DNA from: Candidatus Omnitrophota bacterium
Lineage (GTDB): Bacteria; Omnitrophota; Omnitrophia; Omnitrophales; JACROU01
NCBI GenBank assembly: GCA_029261035.1
Contig: JAJDCD010000012.1
Span: forward strand, 70,958-134,957
Length of the DNA: 64,000 nucleotides
Direction of reading: 5' to 3'
The translations under genes were made by a program, and so were the position numbers. This document shows, in pieces, positions 26,686 to 37,200 of the stretch; position 1 is the first letter of the stretch; the number at the start of each line of letters is the position of its first letter. The notes beneath the pieces were generated by a model. The model was not told where the DNA came from and did not search any database. It saw only the letters and a list, made by a program, of their open reading frames with translations.

Positions 26686-27781
26686 TTTTCTGACTCATCT
26701 TATCATTAATCCAGTTTTTTAGCTTAAGATCAAAAACTTCCCCTCTAAAGCTAAGCGCATGTTCTTTAATTTTCTTTCGATCAAAGGTCAAGGATTCGAA
26801 TTGACGCACTGCATGTAAAATGGACTCCTTATCCTGACTTTCAAAGAAAACCCCAGAATAAAAGACTCCATCTTCTTTATAAGGTACAACTGTTTCAGTA
26901 ACGCCCCCTTCCCCAAAAGCAATTACAGGCGTTCCCATAATTTGCGCCTCTAAAGGAGTAATTCCAAAATCCTCGAGGCCAGGAAAGATGAAAGCCTTTG
27001 CGTTGGCATAATAAGACTTCAATACAGAGTCCTCTACCCAACCCAAAAACTCAATATTTGTTTTTGAGCTCTGTTTAAGTTCATTCAAACAAGGTCCCGT
27101 CCCAATAACCTTTAACTCATACCCTAAATCATTAAATGCTTCCACAGCCAAATCAATTCTCTTATACGGAACAAGTGCTGATAAAACTAAATAAAAAGGC
27201 CTATCTTCCAAAATAGAATCTTCGGAATTCAAATCTACAGGGGGATGAATTACCTCAGCATCCCTTTGATAATAATTTTCTATTCTCTTTTTAACTTCAA
27301 AAGAATTCGCACAATAATAATCCACTTCCTGCGCTGTGGCATAATCCCATCGCTTCAACCAACTCAAAATCCATATAGCTAAAAACCCATAAATTTTACC
27401 TTTAAAATATTCCTTCTGAAATTTCCAAGCATAACGAATAGGGGTATGACAATAACAAAGATGCAGCGCCTCTTTAGGTTTCACTATCCCCTTTGCCACA
27501 CAATGACTGCTCGAAATAATTAAATCATATTTCTTCAAATTAAAAAGTCGGATAGTCCAAGGGAAAAAAGGAAGTAAGAAAGGATACACTTTTCCAATTC
27601 CCGGAACATACTGCAGCCATGAAGTCTTAATATTTCTAGAAGCTAAATATGGCGATATTTTTTTTCGATCACAAAATAGAGTGTAAATATCACTCTCAGG
27701 ATACAGTCGGGCTATATGTTCTAAAACCTTTTCTCCACCCCTTTGCCTAATAAGCCAATCATGAATTAATGCAACTTTCAT
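26660..27781 (-). CDS. Family 4 glycosyltransferase (WbaZ-like mannosyltransferase type)
   Basis: A retaining GT-B glycosyltransferase of about 373 aa. It begins MKVALIHDWLIRQRGGEKVL, the acceptor-binding Gly-rich loop, and has FYLVLSALVPYKRIDLAVEAF at the start of the donor domain and GLEDFGITPLEAQIMGTPV, the EX7E motif, followed by IAFGEGG. The start at 27781 lies two bases after the upstream gene's stop. A TTG 15 bases earlier keeps the frame but is less likely. The C-terminus is derived from a dispersed repeat (26659-26685). Confidence 0.88.
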   Translation of the reverse strand: MKVALIHDWLIRQRGGEKVLEHIARLYPESDIYTLFCDRKKISPYLASRNIKTSWLQYVPGIGKVYPFLLPFFPWTIRLFNLKKYDLIISSSHCVAKGIVKPKEALHLCYCHTPIRYAWKFQKEYFKGKIYGFLAIWILSWLKRWDYATAQEVDYYCANSFEVKKRIENYYQRDAEVIHPPVDLNSEDSILEDRPFYLVLSALVPYKRIDLAVEAFNDLGYELKVIGTGPCLNELKQSSKTNIEFLGWVEDSVLKSYYANAKAFIFPGLEDFGITPLEAQIMGTPVIAFGEGGVTETVVPYKEDGVFYSGVFFESQDKESILHAVRQFESLTFDRKKIKEHALSFRGEVFDLKLKNWINDKMSQKRDLSLPSG

Positions 27782-27782
27782 C

Positions 27783-28895
27783 TTATCCATTCCCAACTGC
27801 TTTTTTATATACTTCTAAGGTCTGTTTAGCTGTTTTATCCCAAGAAAAACGTTTTAACTCTTTCTTTCCTCTTTTAACCAACTCTTTTCTCAAACCCTCA
27901 TCATTATAAAGATCTAATAACTTCCTCTTAATATCCCCTTCGTTTTCAGGATCTACAAACAAGGCCCCACTCCCTGCAATTTCAGGCAAAGATGAGACAT
28001 TAGATGCTATCACTGCTGTATCCGTAGCAAAAGCCTCTAATAAAGGAAGTCCAAAACCTTCTTGGAGAGAAAGAAATAAAAAACATTCTGCCAACTCATA
28101 AATCGCTTTCAAATCTTCATGAGGCACATTATCTAAATGAAGAATCCAACCTTCAGCAACTGCTTCCTGTATTTTTTGATTAATTTCAGGATGGTTTGAA
28201 AAAGTTTTACCTACCAAAACCAATTTCATACTCCTTCCGGTCTTACTCCTCACTTGAGAAAAACAATTGATCATTCTTAATATATTTTTATTTGGCTTCA
28301 TCGTTCCTACAAACAAAGCAAATCGCTCCGGAAGAGAGTATTTAGACTTTGCATAATCTTGAGATGCCATCCCTCCATTTAAATTAAAGTCTCCGCGCAA
28401 AGCCTCATGTATCACATTTCCTTTTACAACATCCACATTCAAGATACTTTTTACATCATCCAAAGTCGATTGAGAAACACTAATCCATTGTTTTGATTTT
28501 TGACATGCTTTTTTAATTAAGTATTTCGCGTAATGATAAGCCAATTGATTTGGCAAAAACTCTGGATGTTTTAAATGATTCACGTCATGAATAGTGGTTA
28601 CCATATCCCCTCTAAAAAAAATAGGTACGTTATAATGTGGAATATGAAGCAAATTAACACGATACTGAAAAACGGGGTGTACCACCTGCTCCTTCAAAGA
28701 GTAAATGGGATGATCACAATCCACAATCAACGTCTTAGCATGAATCCCTTTAATTTTTTGCTTCAACATATTTTTTGGGCCAAATAAAACATACTGGTTT
28801 CCTCGGTCCATGGGAAGCATATGGTTTAATAAATTTTCTATATAAATTCCAATACCCGAATGGTTTATCATTCGGGCATCAAACCCAATTCGCAT
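27783..28895 (-). CDS. Family 4 glycosyltransferase
   Basis: A GT-B transferase of about 370 aa. It starts MRIGFDARMINHSGIGIYIE, has FALFVGTMKPNKNILRMI at the head of the donor domain and LQEGFGLPLLEAFATDTAV, the EX7E motif, then IASNVSSLPEIAG. The start is placed at ATG 28895 with AAAGGAA upstream. The open frame continues 48 codons further, but that extension (for example NPERSEGSEILRR) is the translation of a dispersed intergenic repeat and is not real protein. It sits in tandem with the next GT4 gene. Confidence 0.88.
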   Translation of the reverse strand: MRIGFDARMINHSGIGIYIENLLNHMLPMDRGNQYVLFGPKNMLKQKIKGIHAKTLIVDCDHPIYSLKEQVVHPVFQYRVNLLHIPHYNVPIFFRGDMVTTIHDVNHLKHPEFLPNQLAYHYAKYLIKKACQKSKQWISVSQSTLDDVKSILNVDVVKGNVIHEALRGDFNLNGGMASQDYAKSKYSLPERFALFVGTMKPNKNILRMINCFSQVRSKTGRSMKLVLVGKTFSNHPEINQKIQEAVAEGWILHLDNVPHEDLKAIYELAECFLFLSLQEGFGLPLLEAFATDTAVIASNVSSLPEIAGSGALFVDPENEGDIKRKLLDLYNDEGLRKELVKRGKKELKRFSWDKTAKQTLEVYKKAVGNG

Positions 28896-28943
28896 AATAT
28901 TCCTTTGTTTCTCAATATGATTTATTATATATTTCAACATTCT

Positions 28944-29001
28944 GTCATTCTGAGGAGTACAACGACGAAGAATCTCAGACCCTTCGCTTCGCTCAGGATT
29001 G
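28944..29001. repeat. Dispersed repeat (GTCATTCTGAGG...CTTCGCTCAGGAT type)
   Basis: It reads GTCATTCTGAGGAG, then GACGAAGAATCTCAGA, then CCTTCGCTTCGCTCAGGAT; the ends are inverted (TCATTCTGAG against CTCAGGAT). Related copies are at 48077-48148 and, partially, 26659-26685. Similar elements recur between genes in many uncultured bacterial genomes. It lies immediately upstream of the GT4 start and creates a false N-terminal extension in that frame. Confidence 0.8.
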
Positions 29002-29042
29002 TATGTGTTTAGTAATTCGATGACAAAACAATGAGACAAAGT

Positions 29043-29141
29043 GTCATTCCCGAAATCTTTTGTCGGGAATCCATAATACTTACGTATTACTGCTCATTTT
29101 GCCAAAAACCTGGATCCCCGATACAAACATTCGGGGATGAC
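29043..29141. repeat. Dispersed paired-hairpin repeat (GTCATTCCCG...CGGGGATGAC)
   Basis: GTCATTCCCGAAAT...CGGGAATCC is followed after about 38 bases by TGGATCCCCGATACAAAC...CGGGGATGAC. It has the same architecture as 21758-21832: two hairpins within an overall inverted pair. It ends 6 bases before the stop of the GT9 gene. Confidence 0.85.
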
Positions 29142-29146
29142 AAACT

Positions 29147-30304
29147 TTACAACTTCTCGTTTAACACTTCTTTTTGTTTTACCAAACTTTCAAAAGCTTG
29201 TAACACATCCTCAACTTCAATCCATTCCATACATTGATGATGAATAAGAGGACATACTTTCTCCTCACATGGAGAACACTCAATATCTTTATAAACAACC
29301 TCGGACAGAGTTGCTTTGGGCTCCCATTCATCATGACGATTCGTTCCGCTAAAAATTGTCAAACAAGCCGCTCCGCAAGCACCAGCGACATGAGCTGGGC
29401 CAGAATCATTGCCTATAAAATAATCTGTAATACTCAACAAATCTGAAAGTTGCTTTAAATCTGTCCTGCCAATCAAATTAAATAAATGTTTCTCTTTCAA
29501 AAAATCTAAGGAAAGCGTCGCTTCATTTTCTTTACCAATCAAAACAATTTGATATTTATCTTGCTGCAATATAGAGTTTAATACCGTTGTGAATTTTTTA
29601 ACATCCCACTGTTTCGATGGATAGCCAGCACCTAAATGAGCAGCTACCAGAGGCCTACTGGTATCCCGCCCTAATTCTTTCATCTTTTCCAACATCTGCT
29701 CTTGTCGTTCGGCTTTAATTTCTAAAACAGGCTGTGTCACCGAAGTATTTCTATGGGTTAACGTTGACAGCAAAGCATTACACTTATCCACCTCATGAAC
29801 TCGCAATGGATGAATGGGGGCCGAATTCAACATAAAACCCCCTCCGCGAACACCGTAAGAGACTCTAAATTTAACTCCTGAAAGAAATAAGAGATAAAAA
29901 ATGGAGCGAATATCCCCTCTAAGATCAAACCCCAAATCGTACCCTTCTTTTCTGAGGTTGAGTATCAGAGAAAAAAGCTTTCTAACACTTAAGCGTTTCT
30001 TTTTTGACAACCAATGATTTTCAAGCCCAATAACCTGGTCAATTCTTGAGTCTTTCTCAAACAAAGGTGCAAATGCTTTATCGCACAGTAAATGAATTTC
30101 TGCTCCAGGGAATACATTCCTAATATTCGAATAAAAAGGAGCACTCAGAATAATGTCCCCCAGATGATCTAATCGGACAATCAATACTTTCCTAACTTCT
30201 TTTGGACATTTCTTTGATTTAAACAAGAAAAATAGACTGCCAATTAAATCAAGAAAAAAAACACTAACCCAGGTTTTCTTCTTCTTAAAAACATAATCAA
30301 ACAT
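29147..30304 (-). CDS. Family 9 glycosyltransferase (heptosyltransferase-like)
   Basis: A GT-B transferase of LPS-core type, 385 aa. After an N-terminal hydrophobic, basic segment it has VLIVRLDHLGDIILSAPFYS, the GDx2L loop of ADP-heptose:LPS heptosyltransferases. The donor domain contains YFIGNDSGPAHVAGACGAA and IFSGTNRHDEWEP. A Cys-rich stretch (CSPCEEKVCPLIHHQC) near the end is frequent in this family. Its start overlaps the CDP-alcohol gene by 8 bases, so the two are coupled. It supports an LPS-type outer membrane. Confidence 0.9.
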   Translation of the reverse strand: MFDYVFKKKKTWVSVFFLDLIGSLFFLFKSKKCPKEVRKVLIVRLDHLGDIILSAPFYSNIRNVFPGAEIHLLCDKAFAPLFEKDSRIDQVIGLENHWLSKKKRLSVRKLFSLILNLRKEGYDLGFDLRGDIRSIFYLLFLSGVKFRVSYGVRGGGFMLNSAPIHPLRVHEVDKCNALLSTLTHRNTSVTQPVLEIKAERQEQMLEKMKELGRDTSRPLVAAHLGAGYPSKQWDVKKFTTVLNSILQQDKYQIVLIGKENEATLSLDFLKEKHLFNLIGRTDLKQLSDLLSITDYFIGNDSGPAHVAGACGAACLTIFSGTNRHDEWEPKATLSEVVYKDIECSPCEEKVCPLIHHQCMEWIEVEDVLQAFESLVKQKEVLNEKL

Positions 30305-31127
30305 GAGGTTTCACTTTGTCTTTAAATTCTTGATCTAATGTTTTGTTTTTAATTAAATTAAAGCAACGAGCAGAAAATACAGTAGGAAGAACAATCGCAT
30401 AGAACAAAACAAACCATTCTTGAATTGCTAAAGATAGAAATTTCAATTCAACAAATAGACCTATCAAACTCGCAAAGGTCAAAACATTCATTAAGACATG
30501 GATGTCTGTCAATTTACACAAGAAGATAAAACAAATTTTAAATATATTTTTAGATTTTTCATTTGATTGAGAAGAACTCTCATCTTTAGTGTTAACAATA
30601 TCAATCGACCGCCACTGATTAAAATCGATCCAGTGAAAAAATGCTTTCCACTTCGCATCAAAAAACATAGAAACAAAAGCCATAAATAAGGCGCTAATAG
30701 CACCCAGAACCAACATGAACACATGTCCCTGACTGAAATAAGCTCCCACACCCAACCCGATAAAGATAACTGAATGCACCGTATAATGCGTTATATAATC
30801 AAAAAATACCCCCGTAACACCTGCTGTTTTTCTATATCGAGCAACCTGACCATCCACATGGTCTAATAAGTACCAAAATTGAAGTAGAAGAGCCCCAAGA
30901 AAAAGCCCCCAAGCAGTAGGGCAAGCAAAAGCGACTGCTGAGGCAATCCCTATTAATATAGAAAAAAACGTGACTTGATTCGCTGTCACCGAGGTATAAA
31001 GCAAGGGACGAGTTACATACAAAGCTAAATCTCGAATAATATGGCGGACATACCAGTTACCATACCCCTTTTCCTTATAATGAGGTTTCTGGCAAATAGC
31101 TCTCAATTCTTTAATCGACTCAACCAT
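30297..31127 (-). CDS. CDP-alcohol phosphatidyltransferase-like membrane protein
   Basis: About six membrane helices in 276 aa. The family motif is visible at about residues 100-124: DHVDGQVAR, eight residues, then GVFFDYITH. The usual pattern is DxxDGxxAR-x8-GxxxDxxxD; here the final catalytic Asp is His (DYITH). It therefore belongs to a divergent subgroup or has a changed mechanism; the substrate is unknown (CDP-glycerol, CDP-inositol or CDP-activated head groups are typical). The start at 31127 is chosen for AAGGAGAT six bases upstream; 17 further codons in frame are unlikely. It is the first gene of the polysaccharide operon. Confidence 0.82.
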   Translation of the reverse strand: MVESIKELRAICQKPHYKEKGYGNWYVRHIIRDLALYVTRPLLYTSVTANQVTFFSILIGIASAVAFACPTAWGLFLGALLLQFWYLLDHVDGQVARYRKTAGVTGVFFDYITHYTVHSVIFIGLGVGAYFSQGHVFMLVLGAISALFMAFVSMFFDAKWKAFFHWIDFNQWRSIDIVNTKDESSSQSNEKSKNIFKICFIFLCKLTDIHVLMNVLTFASLIGLFVELKFLSLAIQEWFVLFYAIVLPTVFSARCFNLIKNKTLDQEFKDKVKPHV

Positions 31128-31188
31128 GGCTATCTCCTTAAATTCATTCTTCTGTATAGACATTCTCTTGGTCTGCAAACAAACATGT

Positions 31189-31194
31189 ATTGTA
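31189..31194 (-). promoter_or_regulatory. Possible extended -10 promoter for the polysaccharide operon
   Basis: Minus-strand TGGTACAAT is an extended -10 (TGn plus TACAAT at 31194-31189). The -35 region 17 bases upstream is poor. It lies between the end of the 5,516-aa gene and the CDP-alcohol gene start, and would place the polysaccharide operon under its own control. Weak evidence. Confidence 0.3.
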
Positions 31195-31250
31195 CCAATC
31201 TTTAGAGAATTAAGGAAGGAGATCTCTGTAAAGGGTTTATTTATAAGTAA

Positions 31251-34200
31251 TTAGGCAGCAATCTGGATTAAATACTGTGCCATTGCATTCTTGAAGAGGT
31301 GTTTTGTAAACTCTTCTAATCGCACTCTATATCGGCCAGATTCTTTGGAGAAATAACCTTCTCGGTTTTTTCCCTGATCTAAAAGAAGGGATAAAGATGC
31401 CATCAAAGCAAAAGGAGATCGCTCAAGAACAATGTGATTATCTGATCGATCTGCACTGCCTGAGTTCGAATAGTTAATGATTGGATAAAACGTTCTATTC
31501 TTCCCGAGACTATTTTTAAGTTGCTTCAACAGGGATTCAAGGTCTCTATCAACAAATTTAAATTGCTGATTATTTACATAATCCGCTTGAAGCACAACTT
31601 TCTCATCTTTAATAATTATAATTTGGCTATTAGCTAAACTTAAGAACTGTTGAACACCCACCACTTCTTCGACTTCAGAATTCCGAAGCAAATCATTCCA
31701 AACAGAAGCTTTTATAATAAGATATTTTTCTTCTTCTAACCTTAAAGCATCAAAAAATAAATTCTCTACCCTCGAACCTTTCTCTCCCAAACTGGATGCA
31801 CTTAAAGCCTCTTCAGAAAATACTGCTGTTAAGCCAGCGCCTAACAGTTGAAACACATCTTTAAGAGGGTCTTCATCACCAACGTTCTCTAATTTCCCCT
31901 TGATACTTTCTACATCAATCCCTTTAATCACTTCCTGAACTCGTTTAAGCACTTTTGATATTGAGAATTCCTCTTCTAAATCCATGTTTAAAATAGTATT
32001 TTCCAGAATTTTCAATTCGATCTTTTGTTTTAAACTCTCACCTTCATCTAACTGTTCTGATAACATTCTAATCTCATCTATAAATTGCTCTAATCCTTTC
32101 ACCTGTATTCTTTGATTGAGATAATCGTACAAATCTTCCATCGAAGAAGCCACTGTCGGAATACCTCCAAGTAAAATCGAAATTAAGTTGGTTTTCTGAT
32201 CCAAATCACTGATGACTACATTTTTAGGTTCTCTTTCATATAGGTTAGGGTTACCAAGAAAAGTTGCTATTTTTTCAAATATCTCAGCTAATTCATGGGA
32301 AGATTTAATGTTCTTAATGGAAATATCATAATAAGAAAGGATACGTTCACTGTGCAGATTACCTGTAAGAACTTCTTCTAATTTAACTCTAATATATTTA
32401 CTTACCCTATCGGATTCCTCTACTTCCACATATTCTTCTACAGCCTCATGCAATAACAGCTGTTCTTTTTCTTCTGCCGTTAAAAGCTCAAACTGAGTTT
32501 TTGTAATTAAGAGAGATCGGTATAAAGGATTGAAGGAAGTTCTGAGGGCAAGGATAGGGATTTGTTTTACAGGAGTTTGAGCTTCTTCGGAGTCGTAAAT
32601 ATCTAAAACAAAATAATTCTTCTCTCCATCATAATGCACCACTCTCTTCTTTCCATCATTCAAGTATATTCTTTCCTCAAAAGCTTCTTCAATCACATGC
32701 CAATGAGTCTTCTTTCCAATTGAAAATATTTGAGCTAATGGACTCATTGATAAAACAGTTTTTTCAATACGCCTACTCACTTTTGGCAGAACAACTGAAA
32801 CTATCGCATCTTTAATATCTTCACGAATAACTTCGGGTGCTTTTGCATACACAGAAACATTTAGGTTTCCAAAGATAGCAAACACAAAATACTCTAAAAT
32901 ATATTCTAACTTTTCACGCTCTAAATCGCTCAATTTTAACTTAGTTGTTTTTAACAGCTCCACAATATCCTCTGTTGAACGCAATCCTTTATTAGGATCT
33001 ACAAGCATTTTTTCGTCAGCAATTATTTTTAATGCCCTGTAAACCAAAGAAGTACGTTCTAGATAATTTAAAACAAAACGAATTTTATCTTCCGGTCGAA
33101 CAAAGTAAGTACCTCTAATCTCGGACTGATGTTTATCCAATGATTGCTTAAAATCCTCAAAAGTAATTTGATCTGGAACTAGCTCCGCTCTTTCTCTAAT
33201 TATAGGAAGGGCTCTGTATTTAGCCTTAACCATAATCTCCATGGTAGCTTTTTCACCCATAACTCTTTTACCTTTATCATTGATATAAGCTAGCGGATAA
33301 ACATGTTCTCGGTTTTTCTTTCCTACTGAAATCCCATTAAACTGAAGGTAACTATAATCATTACCATAAAACTCGCCCTGATCCCCAATCTTTAAAATCT
33401 CATTTACATGAACCGAAACTCCCGTTTCTCTTTCTATGTGTTCAACAAAATCTTCCAGAGAAGAAGCTTTGTCTGTTCCCAGAGGCATAAAATCAATAGA
33501 CCTTCTCCCACTAATCATAGCTGTAAAGGGAATTCCGTCCGTTACCAATGCAGCCTGTAATCGGGTTACATAAGGTAGCGCATTCCTTATATCCCGGAAA
33601 TGTAATCGAAAGTAATTCTTCCTTTTTTGTAAAAATGCATGGTTTTTTTCTGTCAGTTCTTTTTCTGATTTTGCTTGTTTAAGAACAATTCCCATTGTCT
33701 TCAAAACCCCTTTAACGTCCTGTTCGCCTCTTCTAAAACTATAATTCCCAGGCCACAATCTTTTTGGCTGACGAACTAAATTTCCGAAGCCATCCAATAT
33801 TTCTGCTCCATTATCTGCATAAACAATCAGATACCTAGCATCCTCATCATCCATCCCAGAAGTTCTCAATGCCTCGTACACCTTTTTCATTTCGGGCTTA
33901 CTCGCCAATCGAGCCGTTGCGAAAGAAACAAAAACCTTACCCTTTAGCAATTTAACTAAAAGTTCTATCGCTTTTTTTGACAATTTGCCATGCTCAAGCG
34001 TTAAAGTACCGTCAATATCCAGCATCGTTGCAACAAACTGGGTTTTTATTAATTCCTCAAATTCTTTTTTTTCTAACAGCTCAACCAAATCATAAATCAC
34101 TTTAGCTTTAGGGTATACTTTTCTCTCTTTATACAACCCTTTAAAATGAGGTTTTCCATCGAGAGATTTCCTTGCCGGTTCTATATGCATACGATAGAGA

Positions 34201-37200
34201 CTCCCTGCTCCATCATTGATAATATCCGCCTTATACAAAGCAAAAGCCATTCTAAAAAGGTCTCTTCGATTCAACTTGTCTTTCAATTCCTCCGAAGGCG
34301 TAAAAGCGTTATCTACTAAATCTTGAGGGGTTCTAGGTTTTGGGTTAGCGTGATGCTTAAACATGTCTCCAAATTGATCTGCAATTAAAATAGCCTCAAC
34401 AATTTTAATTTCATCGTTTGAAAACCCTAAGGAAGGTAGAAACTGATAAGCAAACTCAATTGATTTTTCTTCGTGAAGTAAATGTTGTTCATCATAAAGA
34501 GCTCTCTCAGTCTTTTTATCTGCTGTTATCGTGGCTTTCCCAACATCATGCATCAAAGCTGCCGCTCGAATTAAAGCTCTTGGATTCATACCTGGTATAT
34601 TAATGCTATTAAAACCATCTGTATCCACACCCTTAAGTACATTTTGAGTGTGTTGCTGAATATCAAGAGCCAATGGACGACCCCGACCATCCTTACCTCT
34701 TCTTCCCGCGGGTCTTTCCATCAAAGATAATAAAGGGGGTGGTAAATATTTAAAAATCTTTTTAATATTCAATCTAAAAGTAACATCATCGGTCTCTAAC
34801 ATTTTCTTTACTTGACGACTGCCTTCAACATCCGATAACTGGTAGATTTCTTTCACATAAGCTCGTGCTTCTTTCAGAGTTGTAATAATATTATTTGCTA
34901 CAGTTTCATCGCTTTTACTTTCAAAACCTGCAGAATAAACAATTTGCTTAATTTGCCTATCTGTTAATTTAGCTATTTTTTTCGCCATTCTTTTTTGAGC
35001 GGCTCTACCTAACTCCGTTTGAATAAATCCAAAAAACTCTCTCTCATAATCGGTAATTGCTACAGAGGCATAGGTCCCCGGCTTTGTTATATCGGTAGGG
35101 TCACCCATAAAATCTTTGATGGCTTGAATATTAAAACCCTCATTCTTTAAAGTCCCACGAGCCCGATAGTGAAAACTGCCTCCAAAGTCCCAAACGACAG
35201 GATTTCCATTAAGTCTTACAGAATTATCTATTCCGTTATTTTGTTTTGCTCTACCATCATAGTTCAGAGTAATCATATCAAACAAAAAACGTTCTAACAC
35301 TTCATTGCTTTTTCTCAGTTGCTCATCTGAACCTTCTGGAAACTTTTCTATAAGTCCCGGAATTCTTTTACTAGCAATGGCATATTCCGTACTCCCCGTT
35401 CCTGGGTGTGTCATTTTAATAATACGCACATCTGTGGGCACATTTACCCCTAACTCTTTTGCCATTCTCCAAGCAACATACTCTGTTCTTAATTGGTTAA
35501 TTTCAGGGTAAAATTTAACGTAGTACTCATCTCCATTCGATTTTCTTTTCATAAATCGAGCTTTGTTAGACCCAAAAGGTCCCCAAGGAGTAGTCCCCGT
35601 TAAATCCTCACTCAGCTCATGCCCCTGAATCAACATGTACATCCATGAAGTTATTTTAATTTTTCCGTCTTCATTGAAATAATCTGCCAATTTAGAAAGG
35701 AAGGTTGTTTCAGCTATATCCGAATTAGGAGTTTCTCTAAAAAAATGGCTTATTTCATCTTTTTTCGCTTGATCTAAAGCCACGCCATTCAATTCACCAC
35801 GACGAATAATTCGATTAAGAGCATCAACAAAAGAGTGATTATCTTCATTGCTATGCACACCTACCAGAATACCCATTCCATTTTCAAATGGATTTTGATT
35901 TCTGATTACCTCCTCATAAATCTCACTTTCATCAATTAATCGAAAATGATCCAGCTCAGCAGGAGACATTTTTCTTTCTCCCACCCCAAACCTACCACTG
36001 GATTTATCAAAAAAATCACTCGCTCTCAGAGATGTAATCACCTCTCCTCTATCATCCATTAACTGTTCTTTAATTGCTTTGAGTTGTTGAAAATGTTCTT
36101 GTTTTATAAATACAACCCCTAATTGACTTACAGGAATAAGTCCTTTAAAAGGGATGACAGGTAGCTTTCTATGCCCAAAATCAATACCTCTTGTAATTTT
36201 GGCTTCATTGTAATATTCGCTTGGAATCAAAAATAGAGCTCCGTTATAATCAATAAATTGCTGACTACCCGCCCCATAACCACCGCCACCTTCTCGGATC
36301 ACATAATCATATTCATTTGCTATATAACGGACATCTGATTTCCCCTGATTTCTTGCTTTACGATCCGTAATAGGAGGCTGTAAACCTCGAGTAATTCCAT
36401 CTAAAAAAGCTTCTGTTCCTGTAACAGAACGAATAAGCCATTGCCCTTTAGGAAAAACATCTTCTTCGTTCAACGTTCCTTCAGGGGCAGCTCCATGATA
36501 AAGCCTTCCTGTATTCAAACGTCTATAGATAGCCCTGTATTTTGTTTTTGGGTAGGAAAACAAGAGCTCTAAAATATTATTTCGATACTGTTTCCCAAAA
36601 ACAACTTCGATTAAAGATCTTTTGATTCTTCTCTTAGCTTTACTTCTATCATCTTCAATAACAGCTTCCAAAACTTTTTCTTTTTTTAATTGTTTCATAA
36701 TCCATTCAGCAACTTCAAATGCTTTTTCACTATCGGATATATTCTGAGAAGCTCTATAGCGAATTCCATCTATAGCACTTAATTTGATTTGCTCAGCAAC
36801 GTAACGATACAAGCTTTTATCAAAAACGTCATTAATCACTTTCATTACTTCGACCGTTGAAGAAATTTTTCCTAGTGCCTCTAAAGCTTTTTGACGCAAA
36901 TTCGCAGATATTTTTTCATCCTTAAAGATCTCAATAATAAACTTTTCTGAGCTTTCATTCGCCAAACGGCCATTCACTTCAATAAGAACACTCAACAGTT
37001 CCTCATTAATCGAAGACTCTATAAGAGCTTTACGCAATAAATTCCTCAAAGTTCTATCAGCCCCTGAAGGCCTTGCATTCGCTACTAAATTCAATATTTC
37101 TTTCTTTAGATCTACATTTGTTAATTGCTCATACATGTTAAGCAAAGTCAGCGCCCAATCGGGATGATTAACATGAACAATCCCTTGGACTAATTCAAAG

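Noticed and set aside
28896-29039. 48-codon N-terminal extension of the GT4 gene
   Set aside because: The extension is a translation of the 28944-29001 repeat; the family N-terminus MRIGFDAR begins at 28895.
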